Positions 33,975 to 43,691 of a stretch of DNA of 64,000 nucleotides are shown in pieces. The stretch is from contig NZ_VFVR01000012.1 of assembly GCF_006442205.1 (NCBI RefSeq), forward strand, positions 54,968 to 118,967, given 5' to 3'. The notes beneath the pieces were generated by a model. The model did not search any database, had not been told where the DNA came from, and saw nothing but the letters and a program-made list of their open reading frames with translations. The stretch comes from Mesorhizobium sp. B2-3-12. GTDB lineage: Bacteria; Pseudomonadota; Alphaproteobacteria; Rhizobiales; Rhizobiaceae. The position numbers and the translations under genes were made by a program. The stretch's first letter is position 1, and the number at the start of each line of letters is the position of its first letter.

Positions 33975-35168
33975 ATGAAAGCCGCCGAGGGTTCGACTTC
34001 AGGTGAACGGTTGTTGGATATCGAGAAACAGCAAGCTCCAAGGTGGGCGGCGGAAAGATTTGCATCGGGTCGTGCAGAGCCGCCCGTGGCTGCAGCCGTT
34101 GGCCGTCCAGTTCTTGAAAACTCGCTATCGATATTGAACCGGACTGGCGCTTGGCACATCGCCAAGGATCTTTGCCGAGAATTCGTTCCCGAACACGCGC
34201 GGGTTCGCTATTGGCGGCTCGGTGCGATCGCTCCCGAAGGCTTGGCCCGCAAGATCGCGGCGCGGCTGATGATGCTGGAAATCAACTGGCTCAAGGACAG
34301 CCGATGCTGCTTGATCGGCAGCAAGGCCGCTGACCCCAACACGCGTGTCTTTCTCGATCCGCTCTTTGTGCTGAGATCGGAGTTGGCTGAAAAAGATATC
34401 GTGCTCTGCCATGACGTCGGCCCTTTGAGCCATAGTTTTCTCTACGACGCTGTAACCGTCGAGAATTACCGTGTCGCCTATGAAAAAATTCGCAGGTGCA
34501 GACCCGGGATCGTTTTCGTCAGCGATTGGTCGAAGGATAATTTCGTGTCGATCTTCGGGCTGCAGTTCCGCTTCCTGACAACAATTCCGCTATACGTGCG
34601 AACGGGTCTATTTACTGGACCCCTGGAAGCCCTTCCTGGGATCGACAGCCCCTTCTTCCTGACGGTCGGCGCCTTTGAAACACGCAAAAACCAGAACGCC
34701 GCGCTTGAGGCATATCGGGATGGCGGGTTTTATGAGCAAGGTATCAAATACGTGCTTTGCGGTCCGCGAGGCGACGGTCGCGACAAGATCATTGCTCTTG
34801 CGAACTCCATCCCCGGGGTTGTGATGCCGGGGTATGTGCCCGACAGCCAGTTGCGCTGGCTATACGCACACGCTGAAGCATTCGTCCTGCCGAGCCTTTT
34901 GGAAGGCTTCGGCATGCCGGCCTTGGAAGCCGCCCATATGGGCCTGCTGCCCATCGTCTCCGAAGACAGCGCCTTGGTGGAAGCCGTGGAGGGCGTGTGC
35001 GCACAAGTGGCGCCGAAAGACACAGTCGCGATCAGACAGGCGATGCGATGCGCGTTTTTACGGAGTCCTGCCGAAAAAGCGCAAGCCAGCCGGGAGCTGC
35101 GCGACGTTGCTGGCCGCGCGTCTAAACAACGCTTCCTGCAGGGCTGGAGAAGCCTTCTGCTGGGATGA
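33975..35168 (+). CDS. GT4-family glycosyltransferase (EPS)
   Basis: A 397-residue GT-B glycosyltransferase, retaining GT4 type. The C-terminal donor-binding half is clear: FFLTVGAFETRKNQNAALEA, YVLCGPRGDGRDKI, then AEAFVLPSLLEGFGMPALEA (the EX7E motif) and LLPIVSEDSALVEAV. It probably adds mannose or a related sugar to the lipid-linked EPS repeat on the cytosolic face. No strong ribosome site exists; an upstream TTG at 33942 is an alternative start. It converges with the polymerase gene. Confidence 0.85.
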   Translation: MKAAEGSTSGERLLDIEKQQAPRWAAERFASGRAEPPVAAAVGRPVLENSLSILNRTGAWHIAKDLCREFVPEHARVRYWRLGAIAPEGLARKIAARLMMLEINWLKDSRCCLIGSKAADPNTRVFLDPLFVLRSELAEKDIVLCHDVGPLSHSFLYDAVTVENYRVAYEKIRRCRPGIVFVSDWSKDNFVSIFGLQFRFLTTIPLYVRTGLFTGPLEALPGIDSPFFLTVGAFETRKNQNAALEAYRDGGFYEQGIKYVLCGPRGDGRDKIIALANSIPGVVMPGYVPDSQLRWLYAHAEAFVLPSLLEGFGMPALEAAHMGLLPIVSEDSALVEAVEGVCAQVAPKDTVAIRQAMRCAFLRSPAEKAQASRELRDVAGRASKQRFLQGWRSLLLG

Positions 35169-35287
35169 CAAAGCGTACCCGGGGACATCGCGCGCGTGGG
35201 CTATCTTGCCTATTGGGGGGCCAAAAACAGTGGGCGGCGCGAGATCAAAGAATGGCAAATTGCCCGCCGCCGCGACACGCCCCGCTT

Positions 35288-36754
35288 TCAGCCCGTCTCC
35301 GCGCCAAAAGGCCGATCAGCATCGATAGCGGGCATGGGCTGTGCCGCCGGATAGCTGTTGCGACTTTCAAAATCCGCCGCCGCGCGTAAGGCGCTGACCC
35401 TGGTGGCGCAGACGACGGCGATAGCAATGAAGAACACCGCGCCGGGGTCGGCGCTGCTACCAGACACGGAGTTAGCGATTATGCCCGCGAAAGCGGCGTT
35501 CCTGATGCTCATTACAACTGCAGCCGTTTCAGGCGCCACCCATTGCTGGACCCCGCCCAATCCCCTGGTCAGCACCCCCAGCAGCATTGCCAGCATCAGA
35601 GAGCCAAACAAGCCAAGCTGGGACAGCACCGCGATTGGCCAGCTCGATGCCCTGGAGCTGCCGAAGCCGACGCCAAGGCCACTGGTGTCGACGAAGGACT
35701 GGAGGCTTTTGAGGTTCCAATAAGCGCGCTCATGACCCGAAGCGGAATCGGCTTTGTTGATGATGGTGCTGTTGATGAGCCTGACGAAGGGATCCAGCGC
35801 TTCGGCCCGGTAGAGGCTGACGCCCATAACAACGGCCACGCCCAGCACCATCAGCACCGTGATCAATATCTCCTCCCGTTCGACTCTTCCCCGCAGAACT
35901 GATGCCAGCATTGAGAGGGCGACCGGAATACACAGCAAACTTAGCCCAACATAGGCGGTCGAGGACGTCGAAAGGATCGTCAGAAAAATCAGGATTGCCG
36001 AGAGCCATTGGGCGAGGCGCGACCCGGTCATTCTCCAATATGTATAGGAAAAAGCCAGGCAGGCCAGTGAGGCGCCGGCGAACGAAGAAGCCTCCGAAAA
36101 AGGTCCCGTGATGCGTGCGAAACCGGCCTCGTACGCGTCGCTGATGATCGCGTAGTTGGCGGTTCTGAGCGGGGCGAGTACGTCGCCCACGCCGGCATTC
36201 TTGCTGACGAAATCAATCAGCCCCATACCGGCGTGCAGGGCGCACCACAAGAAGAAGCCACGGCGTAGCTGGCCTATCCTGTCGGCGTGCAGCAACAGGG
36301 TGCAAAGCGCAATGGTCGTGAGTCCACCAAGAATGAAATAGCCCGTCTGAGAGATGTTGCCTGAAACCGGAGCCAGCGACGCTTCCACGACGGTGCCGCG
36401 GATTTTCGACTGGACGAAAACCGCCGTTTGGCCGGCAAAGAACCTTGGAAACAGCCACGCTCCAATGATTGCGTATACCATGAGGCTCGCAAGGATCCAG
36501 ACCGGGCGGATGCTCCCAAACACGCTTCCCAAGTCAAGCCATATACGCCGTCTGGCAGCGACGGCAGCGACGAGCAAAGCCTCGAACACGGTGAAAATGA
36601 GCGGAGATGACCCTCCCAAAGCAGTCAGGGTCATGACCGCCGTAGCGCCGAATGCCAGGGAAGCGATCAATCCGACGATCAGCACTCCCCGGGAATAGTA
36701 TGCAATGATCAGAATAGCCGCGCACACCAGCAGACCCGGTAAAGAAACCTGCAT
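35288..36754 (-). CDS. Wzy/O-antigen-polymerase-like membrane protein
   Basis: A 488-residue polytopic protein with about eleven or twelve hydrophobic segments and a central loop region (about 190-215 and 300-335) of the kind seen in Wzy-type polymerases and O-antigen ligases. It should join EPS repeat units in the periplasm. The loop with SGHERAYWNLKSLQSFVDTSGLGVGFGSSR is typical of this superfamily. No ligase is separately encoded. It starts with ATG, 500 bases from the next gene. Confidence 0.8.
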   Translation of the reverse strand: MQVSLPGLLVCAAILIIAYYSRGVLIVGLIASLAFGATAVMTLTALGGSSPLIFTVFEALLVAAVAARRRIWLDLGSVFGSIRPVWILASLMVYAIIGAWLFPRFFAGQTAVFVQSKIRGTVVEASLAPVSGNISQTGYFILGGLTTIALCTLLLHADRIGQLRRGFFLWCALHAGMGLIDFVSKNAGVGDVLAPLRTANYAIISDAYEAGFARITGPFSEASSFAGASLACLAFSYTYWRMTGSRLAQWLSAILIFLTILSTSSTAYVGLSLLCIPVALSMLASVLRGRVEREEILITVLMVLGVAVVMGVSLYRAEALDPFVRLINSTIINKADSASGHERAYWNLKSLQSFVDTSGLGVGFGSSRASSWPIAVLSQLGLFGSLMLAMLLGVLTRGLGGVQQWVAPETAAVVMSIRNAAFAGIIANSVSGSSADPGAVFFIAIAVVCATRVSALRAAADFESRNSYPAAQPMPAIDADRPFGAETG

Positions 36755-37254
36755 TGCTGATCGAGCCTCACTCTCGGTTGGGCATGCTGACGCTGACGAA
36801 TAACGCTATGTCATGAGGCATCTTTCGACAGGCACATGGTTTGGGCAAGAGAGCCAAACGACGTAGTCCCGTGTCAAATGTCCTGGCGCCGAGCCAGCGG
36901 CAGATCCCGCGCGCCGTTATAGTGCCAGCAAGCCTGGAAAAGGGGTTGGTGGCAAAACGCCGGGCACGAGTTATTTTTGCTTGCGCAAAAGACGCTAGCG
37001 CCGCGTGGGCCAACAGCTCCGGCAAATTTCGAGACGCCGCCGGTGCGGATTGCGGCCTACTCCTTCCTGCAAACGGCTAATTGGCAACCGCACACTAAAG
37101 AACGCCTCGACGGCGGCGAATGTCACACTTATACACAGGTCTGCGAGCACGGTTCTGCTTACAATCGACATAGGTCGTGTTAATTGGAGACTATCGGGAG
37201 CTCTTGGCAACGGGGTGGGTTCTCTAGAGGTCCATGTTTAGGAGGATAAGCGGT
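36755..37254. other. gap, nothing recognised
   Basis: About 500 bases between the polymerase gene and a small hypothetical gene, divergent from each other. Likely holds both promoters; no motif could be named. Confidence 0.4.
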
Positions 37255-37476
37255 ATGACCGCCCAGGTTATTGTCCATGGCGCATTTGGCCCCAAGCAGA
37301 TGATGCAATTGAGAGAAATTTACGAACGAGCGCGCGCTGTGAGCGCCCACTATCCTGAATCCCACCTTGCCAACAAGGCCGCCAAGAAGTTGATCGATGC
37401 CTTCGAAACCGTGACCGGCGGCGATGAAAAGGGTGGGCCGTGGCTGAGTGACACGGATCCCCAGGGAAACGCCTGA
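37255..37476 (+). CDS. small hypothetical protein
   Basis: A 73-residue protein, MTAQVIVHGAFGPKQMMQL then IYERARAVSAHYPESHLANKAAKKL, mostly helical. AGGAGG lies 9 bases before the ATG at 37255; an in-frame ATG at 37234 is possible. No family is recognised. Its good ribosome site supports that it is real. Confidence 0.6.
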   Translation: MTAQVIVHGAFGPKQMMQLREIYERARAVSAHYPESHLANKAAKKLIDAFETVTGGDEKGGPWLSDTDPQGNA

Positions 37477-38042
37477 GGTCCACGCGTCAATCCCCGCCCA
37501 TTACCGGCATGTCTGCTGGCAGCATTTCTATCAAGCTGTCCTGGCGCGCTGCTCCCACGGAGCGATAGAGAAGCACCGGGGCGGGCGAACGGCTCCTATC
37601 CTGTCTCGCTCCATCCGCGGTCACAACGCGTAGCCCGGGCAGACGCTGGCAGTCGTCCGGGGCAATGCATTTCGAAGCCTTTTGAAGTAAGACGCCACAG
37701 TGCACCTGTCTGCCCAGCTTCCACCCATCGGACGAGCATTACGGCTCAGCCAATCTCGAACTGCTTGCAGGCAGCGTTTCAAGAACTGTTGCCCGCGCAA
37801 CCGGCGACATTCGCTCGGCGTGATAAAAAATTATCCAAAAATTAACTCAGATTAGCACCTACTTGTAAAGCATAAACTATCCAATGCTAGGTGGCGTTTG
37901 GGAGACGAGGAGCGCTGTAAGCTGGAGAAGTCCAGCTAGGCCTCGCGGGATGGGTAGAAAACTTCAAGAAAATCCGGGAATTCGAGGGGGTTTTGTCGGC
38001 CGCCAGAAGGTCGTCGTGTCAGTCAAGGGTTGGGGTACTAGC
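37477..38042. other. gap with AT-rich promoter for the EPS regulator
   Basis: About 566 bases. From about 37815 to 37885 it is markedly AT-rich compared with its surroundings (runs such as TTATCCAAAAATTAAC), as expected for a regulated promoter in front of the LuxR gene. No gene is recognised. Confidence 0.45.
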
Positions 38043-38801
38043 ATGATTTCTGTAAACGGACAGCATAAACTCGGCTCGGCAAGTCAACCAGAGGCTCCGT
38101 CGAGCAGTATTGTAAGGGGAGGTGAACAAGCACATGGGGAATGCCTCCTTATTCTGGACGGAAGGGCCTTGGACCGCGAATGTCTTGCATCGGCCCTTGA
38201 GGATCACGACCTAGGAATGGCCGTTGCCGCCATGGGCGTGATCGAAGAATGGCGCATAAGGAAGGGCGCTTATCCTCCTCTGGGTGCCATCCTATTCAAT
38301 CTTGGCGGACGTAAGTTTACCGACCGTGGAATTGCAGATGAGATCAGATCCATCTCTTCTGAGTTCAGCTCCGTCCCAGTAATAATTTTATCTGATACGG
38401 AAGATCTCGGACAAATACTATCGGCGCTTGAATGCGGGGCACGTGGATATATCCCGACTTCCGTCGGTATTGATGTCTGTGTCGAAGCCGTCAACCTTGC
38501 GGCGGCGGGTGGCATCTTTGTGCCGGCCAGCAGCGTGCTTTCCATGCGGCATCTGATCGATTCAGGCAGCCGCGACACGCGTCCGTTGACGGCTATGTTC
38601 ACGCACCGGCAAGCTGAAGTGGCTCAGGCGCTTCGGCGAGGTAAGGCGAACAAGATCATAGCCTACGAACTGAACCTGCGCGAAAGCACCGTGAAGGTGC
38701 ACATCCGAAACATCATGAAAAAACTGAAGGCAACCAACAGGACAGAGGTCGCCTATAAAGTGAACGATCTTTTCGGCGAAGGCGCTCTCGCGCAAGAATG
38801 A
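38043..38801 (+). CDS. LuxR-type regulator with degenerate receiver
   Basis: A 252-residue response-regulator-like protein: an N-terminal receiver fold (about 32-150) and a C-terminal LuxR HTH (about 180-245; FTHRQAEVAQALRRGKANKIIAYELNLRESTVKVHIRNIMKKL). In the receiver the phospho-acceptor Asp is replaced: where ...LLDLxMP is usual, it has AILFNLGG. The switch Lys is also lost (GYIPTS). It therefore probably works without phosphorylation. Its place inside the EPS cluster points to control of EPS genes. The ATG at 38043 is preferred; a longer frame begins at 37884. Confidence 0.85.
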   Translation: MISVNGQHKLGSASQPEAPSSSIVRGGEQAHGECLLILDGRALDRECLASALEDHDLGMAVAAMGVIEEWRIRKGAYPPLGAILFNLGGRKFTDRGIADEIRSISSEFSSVPVIILSDTEDLGQILSALECGARGYIPTSVGIDVCVEAVNLAAAGGIFVPASSVLSMRHLIDSGSRDTRPLTAMFTHRQAEVAQALRRGKANKIIAYELNLRESTVKVHIRNIMKKLKATNRTEVAYKVNDLFGEGALAQE

Positions 38802-38814
38802 AGGCGGTTTCAGG

Positions 38815-38852
38815 CGGCCCGTCGTGGACTAGCCCCGGCGGGCCGTATTTTT
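38815..38852 (+). terminator. intrinsic terminator of the LuxR gene
   Basis: CGGCCCG (38815-38821) pairs with CGGGCCG (38839-38845), followed by TATTTTT. Confidence 0.7.
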
Positions 38853-39416
38853 GTTGAGCTTGCTGCGCCATTGTCATTCGCAGCCGCTGCCTATGGCGTC
38901 CCGTTCGCGCCCAAGCGCGATAGCGGTCTCCCTTCATCTCAACAGTGTGAAGCGCCAAACTTCGGTGATCGTAAAACTTTGGGGCGGACACGCCGGCTTT
39001 GCGTGCAAATCGCGTGATCTCTCCAATCCCTTCAGGAGCGCTGCGCAGTCCTTCCAACAGTCGCGAAGCGCGTGCCGTGGCCGTCGCAGCAAGAACGGCC
39101 TTCATCTCGGCAACTCCGACGTGGGCGCGGTCCCTGTCACGACAAGGGACTGGCAAATCCGCGCCCGGCCAGCTGGTGATGCCTCTGCCTGATGATCTCG
39201 TTCTTCAGGGTCCCTGGCAGGAGCAGGTCGGTGCGGCTTGGCATGGTCGATCGCGTCGATCGGCTGGTCGCATATGCTCGACGCGAAACAGCCATGCTTG
39301 TGCGGATCCGGCAACCGTGAAATGCGATGGACCTGCCGGCGGGGGCCTCACCTCTTTGGCGAGAGGCGGATCAAGGACTTGCCCTGCCACCTTCATAACC
39401 GGCGTCTTTGCCCTGC
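38853..39416. other. gap, nothing recognised
   Basis: About 560 bases between the LuxR terminator and the end of the glycosidase gene. Minus-strand frames exist but none has a ribosome site or known family. Confidence 0.4.
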
Positions 39417-40850
39417 TTAGTCGGGCGCGGGTACATCCGAGGCTTCGCGCATGGCAGCATGTCGGGATTTGAATTCGCTCGAGCTGACGATGCCAAAGGC
39501 AATGGCATCGCGTGTCATTGATCCTCCGCGCAACTGGCGGGTATAGGTCTCCATCCCGTAGTTGTCCGCGGGGCGTTCCAACAACAGCAGGTAAAGAAAG
39601 GCGACATAGGCGCGGTCGGTAAGTCCGATCGTGGCGTACCTAGCCTCGAATTCTTCGGAGCGGATCATTTCCATGATCACGGTGGTGAGCTTGGCGTCAC
39701 CGCTCTCAAGCCTCGCCGACCAGCGATCCAACCCCGCAGCGTCGCCGTTATGGCCGAGGACGAGGCAATAAGCAAAATTTACCTGACGCATATAGGTGAA
39801 CCCGTCGGCAAACTTGGCGCCCGCATCGCACCCCCGGCGTGGTTTGGGCAGGGGCTGCGGGCCACGGGTGATGTCGCGAACAGCCATGTACGCAGGTTTG
39901 GGTTCACCTGCTATCCATTTGCCGTTGTTTGCGGCAAGTCTGACCAGTCCCATATTGGCTTCGAAGCTCGGAGCCCAGTAGGTCTCATCCAGCAGCTCGT
40001 AGATATGCGCTGCTTCGACTTTGTACTTGTCTTGGAGTTCCCGAAGCCGTGTCATTGTCTGCTTGACGCCGTCAGCCTGCTGGCGCTCGCTGCGTTGACT
40101 TCCGTAGGGGTTGTTGAATTCGGTGACCCAGATTGGTTTTCCGTAGGAGGAAATCTCGCGGAAAGCCCATTCAGGATCTTCCCCGTACATGTGCCAGACG
40201 GAGAGGTCCCAGGCGATCCCGTCCTGCTTCATCCGCGCAAAGGCACCAGTATGGCCCCACCCAGCCGTTCCCATCGCCTTTTTTATGCTCGGGTCGACTG
40301 CCGTCATGCCGTCGGACAGACCTTTCAGGACAGCACTCACCTTAACCCAGCGCGGACCATAGTAGTCGAGGACTCCCGTTCCGCCCGCAGGACCCCACCC
40401 GCATGGATATTGCGATCCGTCGTCGCGTTTCTCGCAGGGCTTTATGATGGCATATATCTCCATCTCGTTGCCGAGTTCCCAAACGCGGATATCGTTCTTG
40501 AACCTGGCGCCCAGGGTGGACGCCAATTCGCGGGCCTGGCTATAAAGCTCTTCCGGCTTGTTCTGATCCAGGTCTAGTCCCGGGGTGATCACGGGCAGTA
40601 TTTCGATCCCCCTTTCTTTACCGGCCTTTACCACCCGAGCAAGAGTATCTCCTTCCGCTGCCGCTGTGATATTGACCCGATATGATTTGACTCCGAGGTC
40701 CCTGACGAAATCGAGTTGCCTTTCGATTGGAACATCCGGGTAGGAAACCACCGGATGGCCGTTCACGCCCCAGATCATATCGGCGCATGCGGGCGCGGAG
40801 CCTGTCAGCAACAAAGCAGCCGCGGCTGCGAAACGAAACGACATGGCCAT
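39417..40850 (-). CDS. secreted glycoside hydrolase-like protein with DUF4214
   Basis: A 477-residue exported protein. A signal peptide (about 1-23, ending Ala-Cys-Ala) is followed by a clan GH-A TIM barrel: MIWGVNGHPVVSYP, catalytic Glu candidates in VWELGNEMEI and PIWVTEFNNPYG. The C-terminal part (about 355-460) carries a DUF4214-type region (LDRWSARLESGDAKL, EEFEARYA) found in rhizobial surface and EPS proteins. It probably cuts or remodels the EPS in the periplasm or outside. AGGAGG precedes a cluster of three ATGs; 40850 is the best spaced. Confidence 0.83.
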   Translation of the reverse strand: MAMSFRFAAAAALLLTGSAPACADMIWGVNGHPVVSYPDVPIERQLDFVRDLGVKSYRVNITAAAEGDTLARVVKAGKERGIEILPVITPGLDLDQNKPEELYSQARELASTLGARFKNDIRVWELGNEMEIYAIIKPCEKRDDGSQYPCGWGPAGGTGVLDYYGPRWVKVSAVLKGLSDGMTAVDPSIKKAMGTAGWGHTGAFARMKQDGIAWDLSVWHMYGEDPEWAFREISSYGKPIWVTEFNNPYGSQRSERQQADGVKQTMTRLRELQDKYKVEAAHIYELLDETYWAPSFEANMGLVRLAANNGKWIAGEPKPAYMAVRDITRGPQPLPKPRRGCDAGAKFADGFTYMRQVNFAYCLVLGHNGDAAGLDRWSARLESGDAKLTTVIMEMIRSEEFEARYATIGLTDRAYVAFLYLLLLERPADNYGMETYTRQLRGGSMTRDAIAFGIVSSSEFKSRHAAMREASDVPAPD

Positions 40851-41107
40851 CATGCCCTCCTGTATGACAGTTGTTATCGCGATTGTCGGAACTGCGGGCT
40901 GCTGAAGCAATTTGCCTATACGGGGATGGGAAGCTTCGCACTACCTCCTTTGGAGGCCATGACCTAGCCATCAGGGGGCATGACTGTTTGACTGCCGCCA
41001 TTCCGATAGAGCACCCGAATGAGCGTTGGTGGGTGCTGGGGATCGATCGAAATTGTTATGAGCTCGCGCGGCAACCTTGGAGGAGCTGCACTTGAGGTAG
41101 GTTAGCC

Positions 41108-42370
41108 CTAGACTTCCCCGAAATCCGCGTCGACCTGGATCATAAGTTCGAGATACTTCCATGCGATCCAACGCCAGGAGTAGCTGCTCGCCCTGGTGTG
41201 GCCCTTGCCAACCATTCGCTTGCGCAAATCCGGGTCGACCGCTAGCTGGCGAACCTTATCGGCCCATGACTGAACGTCGTCCGGGTCCGCATAGAGCGCG
41301 GAATCTCCACAGATTTCAGGCAGACAGGGCGAAGTCGAGGCTATAACCGGGCAACCCGACGCCATTGCCTCGATAGCGGGCAGCCCAAAGCCTTCTATCC
41401 TTGATGGAAACAGGAAGCAGAGCGCGCCTTCGAGCGCCTTTTTGAAGTCGTGATCGCTTACGCGCCCAAGAAGGACGATGTTCGATGGCATTTCGGGGAC
41501 GTGACGCAACACCGTGGTCTCGTCGACGTCACCAGGCATCCAGAGGTCGAGACCCATCCCATCTAGAACCGATGCGAGCTTAGCGAGAAGCCCCATATTC
41601 TTGTATTCCTGATCCCCCCGGCCCAGGCAAACGACATATGGCCTGCCGCGATTGACGGTCAGGGAGGATCTTGCTGCATCCCATTTCGTGGCATGATCGC
41701 TGCCGTTGTAGGTGACGACGATGTTTTCCTCGCGTGCGATCCCGAACCCGACCAAATGGCCGCGGGAGAGCTTCGAAACGGTCGTGATCCTTGCAGCCCG
41801 CCTGCCTAGCATTGGAAGGATCAGGCGGTGTGCCCAACGGAACCCTCTCGGGTAGCTCGACGGCATCAATCTCGTGTGCATGTCGTGGATGCATGCGATC
41901 TGGCGCCTCAGCACGACGGGTGCGAGGTTGCAAAAGCTGAGCAGGCCTCCCGGCACATGCCAGGGCAGCTGCGCCTGCACCCAGAACTGGGGAAGTCGGG
42001 GCCTGTTGAACTCAGGGACGACCCGCATCGAGATGGCTTTGAGGCGAAGAGGTTCGGCAGGCGGGCGCGGCACCACCAGATCGATCTCAAGGTCGCGACC
42101 CAACGGATGCCCTTCGGAAATAAGGGCATCGAGAGCCAATGTCACCTCGTGGGCGTAACGCGCTATTCCATTGCGTCGAAGCGTCGTGAAATCGCCGTTT
42201 ATCGTCCACCGCCGCTTGGGGGGGGCGAAGTCCGCCGCTATCCGGCCGGGATGGCCAATGAGGTATTGCGAGCCGTCGGGAAGCGACCCTGCCACGGCCG
42301 CGGCGGGGCTGTGCCGACGCGAATTCCCGGACTGCACCGCCGGCGCCGCATTGAACTCAGATTTGCCCAT
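41108..42370 (-). CDS. GT4-family glycosyltransferase (EPS)
   Basis: A 420-residue GT-B enzyme. After a 50-residue extension the catalytic fold starts RRWTINGDFTTLRRNGIARY. Donor-binding motifs are RPYVVCLGRGDQEYKNMGLL, LLGRVSDHDF and LFPSRIEGFGLPAIEAMASG (EX7E). It is paralogous to the divergent neighbour at 42561 (HWTINGRFLSQPTTGVQRY). Likely a mannosyl- or rhamnosyltransferase in EPS assembly. GGGGGAG lies close before the ATG. Confidence 0.87.
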   Translation of the reverse strand: MGKSEFNAAPAVQSGNSRRHSPAAAVAGSLPDGSQYLIGHPGRIAADFAPPKRRWTINGDFTTLRRNGIARYAHEVTLALDALISEGHPLGRDLEIDLVVPRPPAEPLRLKAISMRVVPEFNRPRLPQFWVQAQLPWHVPGGLLSFCNLAPVVLRRQIACIHDMHTRLMPSSYPRGFRWAHRLILPMLGRRAARITTVSKLSRGHLVGFGIAREENIVVTYNGSDHATKWDAARSSLTVNRGRPYVVCLGRGDQEYKNMGLLAKLASVLDGMGLDLWMPGDVDETTVLRHVPEMPSNIVLLGRVSDHDFKKALEGALCFLFPSRIEGFGLPAIEAMASGCPVIASTSPCLPEICGDSALYADPDDVQSWADKVRQLAVDPDLRKRMVGKGHTRASSYSWRWIAWKYLELMIQVDADFGEV

Positions 42371-42560
42371 GGCCTCCCCCACATTGCCGGATCAATAGCC
42401 AGACTAACACTCTCGCAACTACAGCGGCCCTCAAACGTTTGAGGTAGATTCAACGCTCGCCCTCGCCTGGCTGGATGACCCTCAGCGCGTCCGGATGACC
42501 CAACGGCCGTAGTGACCGCACGCGCTGGCGGTTTAAAACTAGGGATAGCGAGAGGGTGGC

Positions 42561-43691
42561 ATGGCACGGCACTGGACAATCAACGGACGTTTCCTTTCCC
42601 AACCGACAACGGGCGTCCAGCGTTATGCGGGAGAGATAGTCCGTTCGCTGGACGCGCTGATCACCGAGCAGGCGCCGCTCACCCGTGGGCTTGAGCTCAG
42701 GCTTCACTGCCCACCGGGCAGCTCGGACATCCCGCTCAATTCTATCGAGCGTTGCGAGATCGGCAGTAGGGGTGGGCATCTCTGGGAGCAGACCCGGTTA
42801 GCCGCCTCTCTTCACGGCGGCGGGCTACTCAGCCTGTGCAATACCGGGCCGGTTCTGTCGCGCAAGCATATCGTGTGCATCCACGACGCAAATGTCTGGA
42901 ATGCCCCACAGAGCTATTCACTTGGCTTCAGGACCGCCTATAAAGCCCTGCTGCCATGCCTCGGCAAGATGGCGAGCAGCATTTCGACGGTTTCCAATTT
43001 TTCACGGGGCGAACTGGTTCGACGGGGCATCGTCGCACAGCGCAGGGTCTTCGTCGCGCCTAACGGCCATGAACATGCCTTGCTCTGGAAGCCTGAACAC
43101 TCGGCAGCGACACGATTGGCAGCCTCGCGCGAAACCATCGTCATGATCGGCAGCGCCGCACCCCACAAGAATGTGAATCTCATCCTCGATATGGCAGACC
43201 GCCTCGGCAATGTTGGACTGAAGATCGCGGTTGTCGGTATGTCGGATGCGCCCATTTTCAAAACAGGAGGGGTCAGAGCTGATGCCCGAAACGTCCATTG
43301 GCTCGGACGCATTTGCGACAACGAGTTGGCTGCGCTGTTGACGGACTCGCTTTGCCTGGCCTTTCCTTCCCTGACAGAAGGCTTTGGTCTTCCGGTTGTC
43401 GAAGCGATGACGCTCGGCTGTCCAGTTGTCGTGTCCGAACGCGCCAGCCTGCCAGAGGTCTGCGGGAACGCAGCCCTTTATGCTGCTGCCGACAACCCGC
43501 AGGCATGGTTCGATCGTTTCATGGAACTCCACAATTCCGGGACCCTACGCACGCAGTTGATAAGAAAGGGACAAGCCAGAGCCTCGGCATATAGCTGGAG
43601 AGCAAGCGCCATGCGCTACCTGCAGGCAATGGCTCTTGCTGACGGTATCGATACACAAGCCAATATCGTCAGGCTGCGTGAACTCACATGA
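42561..43691 (+). CDS. GT4-family glycosyltransferase (EPS), paralogue
   Basis: A 376-residue GT-B enzyme paralogous to the divergent gene at 41108-42370 over its whole length: HWTINGRFLSQPTTGVQRY at the start, IVCIHDANVWNAPQSY, then ETIVMIGSAAPHKNVNLI and LAFPSLTEGFGLPVVEAMTLG. The two probably add successive sugars of the same kind. Its 3' end overlaps the convergent glycosyltransferase gene by 8 bases. Confidence 0.87.
   Translation: MARHWTINGRFLSQPTTGVQRYAGEIVRSLDALITEQAPLTRGLELRLHCPPGSSDIPLNSIERCEIGSRGGHLWEQTRLAASLHGGGLLSLCNTGPVLSRKHIVCIHDANVWNAPQSYSLGFRTAYKALLPCLGKMASSISTVSNFSRGELVRRGIVAQRRVFVAPNGHEHALLWKPEHSAATRLAASRETIVMIGSAAPHKNVNLILDMADRLGNVGLKIAVVGMSDAPIFKTGGVRADARNVHWLGRICDNELAALLTDSLCLAFPSLTEGFGLPVVEAMTLGCPVVVSERASLPEVCGNAALYAAADNPQAWFDRFMELHNSGTLRTQLIRKGQARASAYSWRASAMRYLQAMALADGIDTQANIVRLRELT

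Noticed and set aside
38853..39416. Minus-strand frames that might be a small gene
   Set aside because: No ribosome site and no family recognised; the frames overlap each other in different registers.
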